Notes: generated by a model not told the origin, from the sequence alone. A DNA stretch of 64,000 nucleotides from Isotricha intestinalis (GCA_023807065.1 JAJJLU010003499.1:1-64000); one strand, 5' to 3'; counted from the first letter of the stretch, positions 49,741 to 59,776 are shown. Translations and numbers: made by a program.

Positions 49741-50248
49741 ATAAGAAATAAAAGAGAAAAAAATAATATAAATATCACTTAAATTAAATTTATATCAAAA
49801 TCATCAAAGTGTATTATATATTGAATTTATTTGAAGGTTTAATTTAAGTGTTAGTAATCATGATATTAATCATTTTATCCTAAAGACTTATGATTTAGAA
49901 GATATTCTAGAAAATATATAATGATATAAAAAAGAAGTGAATGACTTTTTAGAAGAAATTAATTAAAGTAATTAACATTAATGTGTGTAATATTTAGATA
50001 ATTATTATTTTGAAATAATATATTTTACAAATGTAAAAATAATTTGAATGAGAGATATACTTAACAAACTGATTAAAGAAAAAGAAGACTTTTAAAAAGA
50101 GTTATTTATAATTTCTCTTGAATCATTAAGTCAAGAAATATATATGTAGATATTTTGATTATTATAATATAATATGAAATTTTATTATGAGAAATATTCA
50201 GATTAATTGTCGATAAATTAGTTATTTCACATTAAAAAAAGAAAATAA
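49741..50248 (+). pseudogene. Possible gene relic, stop-rich
   Basis: One continuous plus-strand frame contains coding-like islands: LYQNHQSVLYIEF, RFNLSVSNHDINHFILKTYD, LEDILENI, YKKEVNDFLEEIN, YLDNYYFEIIYFTN, MRDILNKLIKEKEDF and KELFIISLESLSQEIYM, then TAA at 50246. Codons beginning with G are enriched in this frame, which argues for coding origin. Against it, stops occur about once per ten codons, close to random expectation. TAA/TAG fall at Gln-like and TGA at Trp-like places. The 5' limit is arbitrary. Low confidence. Confidence 0.35.
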
Positions 50249-50263
50249 AAAATAAATAAAAAA

Positions 50264-51229
50264 TTAAAAAAGAATTTTAAAAATTAATAAAAGAAGCAAA
50301 ATAGCATCAATAACCATCATAATCATAATAGCTTTTTTAGCACAAGATTTTTTCATAGCTTCATCAGCTTTAATTAAATTTTTATGTCCTTCTTTGACAG
50401 AAGTAGCAGCAGTTTCAATATTATAATCAATTCTATCTAAAATAGTTCCTTGTTCCATAATTAAAACTTGTAATTCTTTAAAAATTTGAGCTAAATCATT
50501 TACTGATGATAATAATACATTTAATTCATTATCTCTTTTTTTTAAAATATCATTTCCTTCATCTTGAAAAAAAAAATTATTTTTATTTGAATTAGTATTA
50601 TTTGAATTATTTTTATTTGTATCTATTAAATCTTCACCTACTAATTCTCTATATTTTTTCATATAAATTTCTTGATTAAATTTAAATTTTTTTGTAAATT
50701 CACTTAATTTAGTAAAAATACTTTGTTTCATATTTATTTTAATTTGTTCTTCTAAAGAAGATTCAGTACTTTCAGATAACATTTGTTTAATATTATCTTC
50801 ACATTTTTTTAATTTATTTGTCATTTCTTGAACAAGAATACTAATCTCTTTATCTAATTTTTTATTTTCATCATCATCAAATTTTGGAACTAATCTTTTT
50901 TGTTGATTTTCTTGTAATCTACTTACTATATAATATATAATATATATTTACATTTAATTTCTAATTCTTTTATTATGTCATTACACATATCAAATCTTTC
51001 CATATATTTTGGAGGAAGAGATGAGTTAAGAGATGATAATTCATTCATATTATTTGGTCTATAAATGTAAGTTATGTAAAAATTTAATTTTATATTTTAT
51101 TATTTACTTTTCTTTCTCTGTCATTAAACCTCCAGAGTTATTTAAATTTGTTTCATTTTCTGTTATTGATTGTCTTATTTCTAAATATTTTTTACTTAAA
51201 TCTCTAAATAAACCTAGTTTTCTATACAT
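50264..51229 (-). CDS. STX16: Syntaxin-16 / Tlg2-like Qa-SNARE (three exons)
   Basis: Joining 51108-51229, 50952-51058 and 50264-50925 on the minus strand gives 296 residues with no stop. The start is MYRKLGLFRDLSKKYLEIRQ, an N-peptide like those that bind Sec1/Munc18 proteins. Exon 2 adds SSLNSSLPPKYMERFDMCND and exon 3 SRLQENQQKRLVPKFDDD, as in syntaxin-16/Tlg2. The SNARE motif carries the signature LAQIFKELQVLIMEQGTILDRIDYNIE with the zero-layer Gln in MEQG. A C-terminal anchor (AIMIMMVIDAILLLLLIFKILF) ends the protein. Syntaxin-16 mediates endosome-to-Golgi fusion. Without the introns only the last 186 residues would be found. Ends in TAA. Confidence 0.92.
50926..50951 (-). other. 26-nt intron 2 of syntaxin-16
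   Basis: Starts GTAAATATAT and ends TATATAG. Splicing joins ELEIK to SRLQENQ in frame through a split Leu codon. Only 26 nt, among the shortest spliceosomal introns. Confidence 0.85.
51059..51107 (-). other. 49-nt intron 1 of syntaxin-16
   Basis: Starts GTAAATAATA and ends TTTATAG on the minus strand. Splicing joins TEKEK to PNNMNE in frame. Confidence 0.85.
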
Positions 51230-51552
51230 TTTTAATTTTTTTTAATTTTATATAGATAATTAAATACTATTTTTAATTTTAACATAATTTTTTAAAAATT
51301 ATAAATATTTAATACTTATTACATTATCATATAAATTTATAAAAATAAATTGAAAACCCTTTCTATTATTATTTATTTTAACTTCATTTATATAAATAAA
51401 GAAAAACAATTATCAAACTTAATTGTAATCTAAATATTAAATATAACCAATAAAAATTTTAAAAAAATAAAAATATACATATAACACCAATTAAATATAT
51501 ACTAAAAATTGTTTTTTAATCAACTTTATAAAAGAAAACAAACTTTATTTAC

Positions 51553-52125
51553 TTATTCAGTACTGATTGTATTTTTATATTTATCAAACAAAGAAACAGA
51601 AACATAAAATTCAAATCCCATTCCAATAACAAATTCATATTCCATTTGATTTAAAACAGTAGTTTTAACTCCACAAACTTGTGCATATAATTTATTTGTA
51701 TAAAATTTATCTTCTTGATATTTAACTGCAGTTAAAATACTTATAAATAATAATCTATGAGTATTATAATCGGTCAATATTATTTTTGTTTTTCTACAAA
51801 ATCTATCTAAATAAATTAAACCTAAAATTATACTATTATCTTCTAATTTCATATATTTTTTCATTCTTTCTAAATATTTACTTAAAGTTATATTTGGAAC
51901 TTCATGACTTGTAAAAATATTTTTTTTTTGAGATTTTAATTTTTCTAAATAGTTAGATTTTGTACCATTTTCTTTTACTAAATCAATTAAAATATATGCT
52001 AGAGATAAATAAAATGATATTTCTCTATTATTATCTTTATTTAAATTTTGCTTTTTTGCTAATTCAGGTATATTAGAACTGCTTTCTCCTAAATTATTAG
52101 TTGCTTCAATCATAGAATTTGACAT
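51553..52125 (-). CDS. Cyclin, PHO80/P-U type
   Basis: 190 residues forming one cyclin box. After a short Asn/Ser head come SFYLSLAYILIDLVKENGTK, FTSHEVPNITLSKYLERMKKYMK, SIILGLIYLDRFCRKTKIILTDYNTHRLLFISILTAVKYQEDKFYTNKLYAQVCGV and LNQMEYEFVIGMGFEFYVS. The YLxRI/M...S..I..LIYLDR...HRLLI.S...A.KY..D.......YA.VGG....E.N.LE.xFL order is that of the PHO80-like (plant U-type, animal cyclin Y/P) family, which partners Cdk5/Pho85-class kinases. Normal length for the family. Its start is 150 bp from the divergent Rab-like gene. Ends in TAA. Confidence 0.87.
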   Translation of the reverse strand: MSNSMIEATNNLGESSSNIPELAKKQNLNKDNNREISFYLSLAYILIDLVKENGTKSNYLEKLKSQKKNIFTSHEVPNITLSKYLERMKKYMKLEDNSIILGLIYLDRFCRKTKIILTDYNTHRLLFISILTAVKYQEDKFYTNKLYAQVCGVKTTVLNQMEYEFVIGMGFEFYVSVSLFDKYKNTISTE

Positions 52126-52275
52126 TTTTTTTTAATTAAAACTCCAAAATTTCAAAAAATTTTTTTTAAAAAATTGAAAATCTATTAAATAGAAATAAAG
52201 AATAAAAAATAATATAACCAATATATTATAATTATAAAAATAAAAAGGTAAAATGAAAAAAATATTTTAAAAAAA

Positions 52276-52977
52276 ATGGACTCCCCATTTGGATCAGATG
52301 ATGAATACAGAGTAGAAATTTTACCAGAAGATTATGCTCAATATGATTTAAGTTTTAAAATAATAGTAATAGGAGATTCCGGAGTAGGAAAAAGTTGTTT
52401 AACAACAAAAGCAGTTAAAAATAATTTTGAAGAATATTATACAGCAACAGTAGGTTTTGAATTTTTAACATTTAATTTAAAATTAAACGACAACGTTATT
52501 AAATTACAAATATGGGATACATGTGGACAAGAAATATATAAATCTTTGATATCTAATTTTTATAGAAATTCAGCTTTAGCAATAATGTTATATTCAATAG
52601 ATAATAAAGATAGTTTTGTTCATACTGAAAATTGGTTAAATGAAGTAAAGAATTTAGCAAATCCTGATATAAGATTATTTTTAGTTGGTAATAAAAGTGA
52701 TTTAGAAGGAAATAGAGTTATTAGTAAAGAAGAAGGAGAAAATTTTAAAGAAAAAAATAAATTAGATCTTTTTATTGAAACTTCTGCTAAAACTGGATAT
52801 AATGCAAGAAATGTTCTTGTTGAAGCTGCTAAATGCCTTTTTATTGATTATAATAAAGTTAAGAAAAATAATGCTAATACAGAAAAAGATAGGAAAAATA
52901 GCGAAAATTCTAATACTAAATTAGATAATAAAAATGATAATGTCTTGGTTAAAAATAAAAAATGCTGTGGAAATTAA
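52276..52977 (+). CDS. Rab-family small GTPase
   Basis: 233 residues. An unusual ~25-residue acidic N-terminal extension precedes the GTPase fold. The P-loop is GDSGVGKS (33-40), switch I is TATVGFEFLTF (56-66), switch II is WDTCGQE (80-86), the guanine-specificity motif is NKSD, and ETSAK closes the pocket. The C-terminus is a Lys/Asn-rich hypervariable tail ending KKCCGN, with two Cys for geranylgeranylation. Rabs direct vesicle identity and tethering. The residue before the switch-II Gly is Cys rather than the usual Ala; the catalytic Gln (Q85) is present, so hydrolysis should be retained. The subfamily is unclear: nearest in feel to Rab2/Rab4/Rab14, but the expansion of ciliate Rabs makes naming unsafe. 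Confidence 0.9.
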   Translation: MDSPFGSDDEYRVEILPEDYAQYDLSFKIIVIGDSGVGKSCLTTKAVKNNFEEYYTATVGFEFLTFNLKLNDNVIKLQIWDTCGQEIYKSLISNFYRNSALAIMLYSIDNKDSFVHTENWLNEVKNLANPDIRLFLVGNKSDLEGNRVISKEEGENFKEKNKLDLFIETSAKTGYNARNVLVEAAKCLFIDYNKVKKNNANTEKDRKNSENSNTKLDNKNDNVLVKNKKCCGN

Positions 52978-53396
52978 TTTTAAATTATTTTTTAATTTAA
53001 ATATTTTTATTTAATGGTTTATGATTATTATTTTTACTTTTTTTAATAGTATTTTTTTTAAATTAAATTATTGAATAAAAAAAACAATAAATAAGATAAT
53101 ATTATATATTAAAGGAAACTACAAAAAAAATATTAAAATAATAATAATGTTTTAGAACATTATATTGAAATAATAATATGAATTTTACATTTATATTAAA
53201 TAAAAAAATATCATTATTGTTTATATTACTTATAAAAATAAATGCTTTATATTTTAAATAGTAAAAACAATTATTATATTCAAAAGATAATTAATATGAT
53301 GGAGAATATAATAGATTATAAATAAAATAAAAAATATTTAATCTATTTTTAAAATAGAAATTATTATTTACAATAAATTAAAAAAGATAAAATTAC
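52978..53396. other. Convergent spacer, no gene seen
   Basis: AT-rich spacer between the Rab (plus) and thymidine kinase (minus) genes. No feature recognised. Confidence 0.5.
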
Positions 53397-53954
53397 TTAA
53401 GAATGAATAAAAAAGCAATTTTTACAAACAGGTTTATAATCCTCATTATTTCTTTCAGAAAATTTTCTTTTACTTTTATTAACCTTTAAATTAAATCCTG
53501 CTTGTTTATGACAGAAGAAACAATAAGCTTTCATTAATTTAATTTTATCAACAAAAGGAATTAATTTAGAAACATTATCATAAGGTTTCATTTTATCATT
53601 TGAGCTTAAAGCAGAAACAAAAATAATTTTTCCTAAACGTGATAAAGCATCACATATATTTAATAAATCTGAAAAAAATTGTCCTTCATCTATTCCTATA
53701 ACATCATAATTAATTAATTCATTAAATATTTCTGTTAAATTTTCACATAATATTGCTTTTTCTTTTGTTAAATCATGAGTTATTAATTTTCCTTCTTCTT
53801 TTATATAATTTTTATTATTGTATGTTACTAATATTGTTTTAAAATTTTGATTTTTTAATTTTTCAATTGAATTTTTTAAACGTGTTGATTTACCAGAAAA
53901 TATTGGACCAATAAATAAATTAATTTTACCATTTTCATTTTGTAAATTTGACAT
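53397..53954 (-). CDS. TK1: Thymidine kinase (TK1 type)
   Basis: 185 residues, the usual size of the TK1-type (class II) enzyme that phosphorylates thymidine for dTTP salvage. The P-loop GPIFSGKST is at 16-24, the Walker-B-like IDEGQFF holds the catalytic base Glu, and the structural zinc ligands are CFFC and the later CKNC. The lasso-loop region lies between them (AGFNLKVNKSKRKFSERN). The segment normally reading ALDGTF is ALSSND here, a mild deviation. The ATG at 53954 gives a compact N-terminus matching family length. Ends in TAA. Confidence 0.93.
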   Translation of the reverse strand: MSNLQNENGKINLFIGPIFSGKSTRLKNSIEKLKNQNFKTILVTYNNKNYIKEEGKLITHDLTKEKAILCENLTEIFNELINYDVIGIDEGQFFSDLLNICDALSRLGKIIFVSALSSNDKMKPYDNVSKLIPFVDKIKLMKAYCFFCHKQAGFNLKVNKSKRKFSERNNEDYKPVCKNCFFIHS

Positions 53955-54306
53955 TAACGGCTTTTTATAATTAATGAAAGAGAATTATTTAAATATTTTT
54001 AGATGAAAAAAAATTAATTATTATTTTAATAAAAAAAATATTTATTTTTAAAAAAAAATTTCAAATAAAAATATCTATAAGCAAAAATTATTTTTTTATA
54101 AAAGAATAAAAGTAATAATATTAAAAATGAATTTATTCATTTTTTGTTATAATCTAATTTTTATTAATTTTTTGAGTTTAATTCTTTTTTAAATAATGGA
54201 TTTTTAATATTTTTAATTAATAAAATGAATAGTTATTTTTCAATAAAAATTTTATATAAATTTTAAACATCTTATATTAAATAATTTTATTATTTAAATT
54301 GTATAA
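53955..54306. other. Spacer, no gene seen
   Basis: AT-rich spacer between two minus-strand genes; it must hold the thymidine kinase promoter and the 3' end of the acyltransferase gene. Confidence 0.5.
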
Positions 54307-56775
54307 TTATAAAGGAATTTGTTCATCTTCATCTTTTTCTTGAGAAATTTCAATTTCTCTGTCTCTTTTTCTATATAATAACTTAATCAATTTTTTAAAA
54401 GGCATTTCAAAAAATATAAAAGTAAAACTAGCAATTAATTGTGCAATAATCCAAATAATAACACTATAAAAAATAATATTATAAAAAGAAAGAGAAATTC
54501 TAGATTCACTTTGATATAAAAAGAATAATGAAACAGAAGGTAAAGTTACTAAATAAGAATAATATAATTTATGATATCTTATCCAATAATGAAAAGTCAA
54601 TAATGAATGAATAACATTATTTCCTTTAATAAAATGAAAAATTGAAATATAAAAGAAAAAATAAATAAATAATTCAGTATCAATACTATAAAAAATTTCT
54701 ATTAAAATTTGAATTATTAAATATTTTTTAGTAATTTGATAAAGATTATCATTAGGCCAAATCAAGAATAAAATTTTATGAGTAAAGTTCATTATAAAAA
54801 TAATAAAATATCCAATCCATATATATTCATAAAATTTACTTTTTTTATTATATTTACGAAAATTATTTGCTTTGTATGATGGACTTAATAAAAATTTTTT
54901 GTTTTGTTCTGATACTAATGTTGGATTTAACTTTTTTTCAACTATATAATTTATCATTCCAAAATATATTCCTATTAAATAAAAATTAAAATTAAATAAA
55001 GGATTTTTAAAAATTTGACCATAACCAAAATGAGATAAATATTCCATTGTTGAAAACTCAAAGTAAAATATTAAGAATAATCTTAATATAACAATAATAC
55101 CAGAAAAACCTAAAAAATAATTTTGAATAGGAAAATTTTTAGTTTTATAAAAAAAATAAATTATAAAAACACCAAAAATAAAAAATAGTATTTCATTTGA
55201 AATCATCCAATAATAATCTAAAAAAGTAGATTTTATAAAATTACTTTCTTCTTCAGTTACATTAGAAGAAATATTAGATATTATATTTGAGTCATTTAAT
55301 GTTTTATTATCATATAATGTTGAATTTACATTATATGTTTTATAAGGATTATTAAATATAAATAAATTAGGTCTTATCAATAAAAATTGCAAAAGTATTT
55401 GTAAAGTATTTGTTTTTTTTAAAATTGTTTCATTCAAAAATTTCCAAATTGGAGTTTTATGAGAAAATTGTATATAATACATTGAAAATTTAGTAAAAAT
55501 GATAACTAAAAAGAAGATAAAGTATTTATGAATTTGATATGAAATAAATCTAAAAATATAATAAATTGGAATATCAATAAATTCTTTAGGTTTAGATTTT
55601 TCTTTTAAAACATTTTTTATTTTTTTATCACTTTCCATTAATTCACTTTGATTTTCAGAAAATTTTTTATCTCTAATTTCATCTGTTTTATCTTCAATAT
55701 AAGATAATAATTTATAAGATAATATAAAACCACTACAAGCAAAAAGCATTTTTGGAGCATATCTTACACAATAAAATAGTAGTGAATATTTACAATTTTT
55801 TATTACATTTTTAAAATTTAATACAGAATAAATATGAGTTGGAGAATGAATTAAAGTTTCAAAAACATTACCAACTATCATAAATAAAATATTACAACCT
55901 TGAATTCCTATTATAAATTGAATTCCACTATCATTATTTAATTTTGAATTTAATTTTGAACTTCCATATATTTCATCTATATTATCTCCTATTCTAAATA
56001 TTTTTTTAATTGGATTATATAATGATTTTGAATTTAAATTTTTATTTTTATTGCAACAAATAAATTTTCTTATAAAGACAATTAATATTTTTGGTGTAAA
56101 TGGAAATAGACAAAAAATAATTTGTATAATAATTATTAATAATGGAATGAAATGAAGAAATAAAATTAAAGTATCTTCATTTTTCCATATATTTTCTTTT
56201 TCTTTTATTGTTACTATTTCTGTTTCAATGATTGTTCTATTTATTTGATATAATTCATAACGTAAATCAAATATTTTTTCAATTATATTTTTATATTCAC
56301 TTTTTTTTTCATTTTTTTCATTATAACATTCTGAAATAAAAGGAAGACAAAATCCTAATAAATAATAAGCTGGATATATCATTGAATGATTTGAATTTTC
56401 TTTTAATTGAGTGACATTTTTATCTTTTATTACATTTAAATTTACTGATAATTCATATATTTTCATTATTACATAAATTGGTGTTATGTTTTTTTTATTG
56501 TCTTCCATACAATAAAAAAACGACATTAAATCATTTTTACTTTTTGATGAATGTAATAAAAATTTTTCATATAATTGTTCTGTGAAATTTTCTGAAAATT
56601 TTTCTTTAAGTTTTTCTGTACAATTTGTTCTATTATATTTATTTATTTCATTAAATAAATTATATACTGAATCTTTAACTGCTCCTTTAAACTCAGTAAA
56701 ATTTATTTCTTTTGTATTATTTGCTAAAATAGATGAATTAAAGAAAAGAAATAAAATAATAATTTTTCTTCTCAT
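54307..56775 (-). CDS. NRF-6-type membrane acyltransferase (Acyltransferase_3)
   Basis: 822 residues of the 'nose resistant to fluoxetine' family. A signal peptide (MRRKIIILFLFFNSSILANN) precedes an NRF-like lumenal domain (~25-190) with Cys residues and N-glycosylation sites. A first membrane helix (~203-235) leads to the Acyltransferase_3 domain (~280-800), with about ten further helices including GIQGCNILFMIVGNVFETLIHSP, FSGIIVILRLFLIFYFEFSTMEYLSHFGYGQIF and IIWIIAQLIASFTFIFFEMPFKKLI. The FEMPF end is characteristic. These proteins are thought to transfer acyl groups in the ER or plasma membrane; the substrate is unknown. The family is abundant in ciliates. Start codon 96 bp from the divergent hydrolase-like gene. 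Confidence 0.87.
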   Translation of the reverse strand: MRRKIIILFLFFNSSILANNTKEINFTEFKGAVKDSVYNLFNEINKYNRTNCTEKLKEKFSENFTEQLYEKFLLHSSKSKNDLMSFFYCMEDNKKNITPIYVIMKIYELSVNLNVIKDKNVTQLKENSNHSMIYPAYYLLGFCLPFISECYNEKNEKKSEYKNIIEKIFDLRYELYQINRTIIETEIVTIKEKENIWKNEDTLILFLHFIPLLIIIIQIIFCLFPFTPKILIVFIRKFICCNKNKNLNSKSLYNPIKKIFRIGDNIDEIYGSSKLNSKLNNDSGIQFIIGIQGCNILFMIVGNVFETLIHSPTHIYSVLNFKNVIKNCKYSLLFYCVRYAPKMLFACSGFILSYKLLSYIEDKTDEIRDKKFSENQSELMESDKKIKNVLKEKSKPKEFIDIPIYYIFRFISYQIHKYFIFFLVIIFTKFSMYYIQFSHKTPIWKFLNETILKKTNTLQILLQFLLIRPNLFIFNNPYKTYNVNSTLYDNKTLNDSNIISNISSNVTEEESNFIKSTFLDYYWMISNEILFFIFGVFIIYFFYKTKNFPIQNYFLGFSGIIVILRLFLIFYFEFSTMEYLSHFGYGQIFKNPLFNFNFYLIGIYFGMINYIVEKKLNPTLVSEQNKKFLLSPSYKANNFRKYNKKSKFYEYIWIGYFIIFIMNFTHKILFLIWPNDNLYQITKKYLIIQILIEIFYSIDTELFIYFFFYISIFHFIKGNNVIHSLLTFHYWIRYHKLYYSYLVTLPSVSLFFLYQSESRISLSFYNIIFYSVIIWIIAQLIASFTFIFFEMPFKKLIKLLYRKRDREIEISQEKDEDEQIPL

Positions 56776-56871
56776 ATATTTTGTAAAAAAATAATCTAAA
56801 TTTTTTTTTTAATTTTTAAATCATATATTAATAGAAATAATTATTTTTCAACAAAAAATTATAAGAAAAAA

Positions 56872-59193
56872 ATGAAATTTCCTTTTTCATTTAAATTAAA
56901 ACATATTTTAATTTTAATAGGAATATCTCTTTTAATAGAAATACTTCAAATAATAATAATAAAAAAGATTTTTAGAATAAAACTCTTAATATTAATTATA
57001 GAATTATTAATTCATTATTTTTCTATATTTTACTTAATTCACGCAATATTATTTAGTGGAAGTCAAAAAGTTTTTAATAGATATCATTGTTGGAAATTAG
57101 GAGTAACAATAGCAGAAACTTTTAAAAAACAATTACAAGAATTAGATGATGTAATTATAAATTTTTATTCTTCAAATAATAATATTTTACCTTTAGATGA
57201 AATTTATAATAAAATTTCTTTTTTAAATTCAATCATTGATTTAATTTATTCTTATTTAAAAATTTCTAATATTGTTGATTCAATGTCAAATTATCAAAAA
57301 AATATGATTATTTCACTTCATAGATTAAAAATGAGTATTGATGATAGTAAAATTCAAAAAATATTAGAAATATCATTTAAAGAAATTCAATTAAAAAGAA
57401 AGAAATTTTCAGATTTTAAATCCAAAAAATTTGATAATTATTTAAGTAAAATACAATCAAATATAAAAAAAATAATTATTCAAATAGATGATTTTTTACT
57501 TAAAGGACATTTATTTAAAAACATAATAAATTTCTTATTTAATGATACATTTGGTTCATTAGAACAATTAAAATGTGAATTAATGTCAAGATTTTCAGCA
57601 GAAGAATTTAAAGTAAAAATTCCAAATAAAAAAAATAAATTAATTGATTGTTTATTAATAAATAATCCATTACAAAAAAAAGAAAATAATAATAATGTAA
57701 ATATAAATAATAAAAATATTTCAAAACCAGATACAGTAATAATAATATGTAATAGAAGTTCATGTCCATATGAATTATTTGCATATTATGATAAATGGAT
57801 TGAATGTTATATAAGTTATGGAATAAATGTGGTTTTGTGGAATTATAGAGGTTATGGTGAAAGTAATGGTTTTTGTACTATTGATAATATTCAATATGAT
57901 TCAGAAGAAATTGTTAAATTTATTAAAAATGAATTTAATTTTAAAAATATTGGTGTTCATGGAATTGGATTTGGAGGTATTTGTGCTGCTTATTTAGTAA
58001 GTAAAAATTTAATTAATTTCTGCTTTGTTGATAGATGCTTTGGTGATTTATATGAATTCATTAATTCTAAAACTTTACCTTATTTTTCTTTTTTAATGAA
58101 ATTTTTCTTTATTAAAAATACTAATATTGCAAAATTACTTAAAACTAATGAAAATAATAATGATATTTATAAAGTCATTTCTTATGATATTACGAAAGAT
58201 TATATTAAAGATAAAGTTTCTTTGAAAACTAAAATTGCTTTAGATTTTTATAATTCATTAAATGAAATTGAACATAAAAAAAGCTTTTTAGAAACAATTT
58301 TAAATGAAACTGAAAATCAATATGAAACATTTGAAAAAGATATTTCATATTTAATTAAGGTAATAAGTAAAAATAAATCAAATGATTCTAATTTAAAAGG
58401 TGATCTTAATAGTTTTTTAATAAATAATCCTTTAAATCAAAATCAAAATTATCAACAATTGGAAAATGATTTGTCGACAAGAATAGAAAATACTTCAACA
58501 AGTGAAAAAACAAATAATGAAAAAGATAAAATTTATCCTGAAAATAAAGTCATATCAATGTTTCAAAATCTATTATTAAAATTTGATTCTGGAGGAGAAA
58601 CATTATTAAATTTAATTCAATGTAAATCATCAAAAGAAAAAAAATTGTTTTTAAATAACTTCTTTATAAATATGTTAACTTGGGGAAGTTTTAAAATAGG
58701 ACAAGTTTATGCAACAGATAGATTAATTGCTTTTAGAGCAATATCAAAAAAATTTGCTTTTATAAATACTAGAATTTCAAAAGTTATTGAGAATCCACAA
58801 AAATATATTTTAAATGATAATGATTTAGTGTCTTCATTAAAAAGTTTATTAACTGCTTTAATTAAAATTGATTCCTTTTTTAGTTTTTTACTTTTTGAAA
58901 AAGCTAATTCAGAAATTTCAACTGATTTATTAAATTCAAATATACATAATGATATTAGTTTAAATGTAAGTCATAGAAATTCATTATCAGAATTATCTAA
59001 TTCTTTAAATCAAGCTTCTTTAAATGATAATATTAGTAATGGAAGTTATAAAAATGCTCAAATCTCAAATATTATTAAAAATGCTAATATCGGAAATTTA
59101 CTTATTTTAAATTGTGGTCATGAAGGCTTATTCACTGCAAAAGAATTAGAAATGTATTCAATGTATCTTCTTAATTCAAGATTTATTAGTTAA
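56872..59193 (+). CDS. Membrane-anchored alpha/beta-hydrolase-like protein
   Basis: 773 residues. Two N-terminal membrane helices (~10-32 and ~38-62) precede a helical region (~75-255). A hydrolase-type core starts at ~285 (PDTVIIICNRSSCPYELFAYYDKWIECYISYGINVVLWNYRGYGESNG). Its nucleophile elbow reads HGIGFGG, with Gly in place of the expected Ser of GxSxG. Residues ~485-590 are an Asn/Ser-rich insert, and a late LLILNCGHEGLF may hold the His position. The nearest relatives are ABHD13/17-like or uncharacterised protist serine hydrolases. The missing Ser suggests a non-catalytic protein. Single exon ending in TAA. Confidence 0.78.
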   Translation: MKFPFSFKLKHILILIGISLLIEILQIIIIKKIFRIKLLILIIELLIHYFSIFYLIHAILFSGSQKVFNRYHCWKLGVTIAETFKKQLQELDDVIINFYSSNNNILPLDEIYNKISFLNSIIDLIYSYLKISNIVDSMSNYQKNMIISLHRLKMSIDDSKIQKILEISFKEIQLKRKKFSDFKSKKFDNYLSKIQSNIKKIIIQIDDFLLKGHLFKNIINFLFNDTFGSLEQLKCELMSRFSAEEFKVKIPNKKNKLIDCLLINNPLQKKENNNNVNINNKNISKPDTVIIICNRSSCPYELFAYYDKWIECYISYGINVVLWNYRGYGESNGFCTIDNIQYDSEEIVKFIKNEFNFKNIGVHGIGFGGICAAYLVSKNLINFCFVDRCFGDLYEFINSKTLPYFSFLMKFFFIKNTNIAKLLKTNENNNDIYKVISYDITKDYIKDKVSLKTKIALDFYNSLNEIEHKKSFLETILNETENQYETFEKDISYLIKVISKNKSNDSNLKGDLNSFLINNPLNQNQNYQQLENDLSTRIENTSTSEKTNNEKDKIYPENKVISMFQNLLLKFDSGGETLLNLIQCKSSKEKKLFLNNFFINMLTWGSFKIGQVYATDRLIAFRAISKKFAFINTRISKVIENPQKYILNDNDLVSSLKSLLTALIKIDSFFSFLLFEKANSEISTDLLNSNIHNDISLNVSHRNSLSELSNSLNQASLNDNISNGSYKNAQISNIIKNANIGNLLILNCGHEGLFTAKELEMYSMYLLNSRFIS

Positions 59194-59776
59194 ATATATT
59201 ATTTATTATTATTAATTTAATTAATATTAGATTTGATATTTATGAAAAATTATAAAAAAGCATTTTTACATTTTCATTTAGTCTCTAAGTTAAAACTAAA
59301 GAAAGTTTTTCATTAATTCATTTCTAATCTTTTTGACATAAATTAACACATAAAAATTGTAATTATTTAGTTTTATATTTAATATTAAAATCAATATATA
59401 TAAAAATTCATTTCTTTTTTATTCATACTTCTTCATTTAATGATTTAAAAAAGATTCATTTTTTTGAATGATTTTATTATTGATAATATCTTAATGAAAG
59501 TTAACTTCTTGGTTAGATTAAATACAAAAAAAAATATTATCCAGCTTGTTGTTTATTTATATATTTAATATTATTGTCAATTTAATTTCTTGATATAACA
59601 CAATAATAAGTATAAAATAGAATAAAGTATTTTTTTAATAATAATTGCTAAATTAAAAATAAATAAATTACATTAGGTAAATTATTTTTTTATTTATTTT
59701 TTCTTATATAACTTAATATAAATTTTTGTATTTTTTTAAATAATTTGATTTTTATGACTCATTAAATTATTTAATT
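59194..59776. other. Convergent spacer, no gene seen
   Basis: 583 bp between convergent gene ends. AT-rich with frequent stops in every frame; no RNA gene or repeat recognised. Confidence 0.5.
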
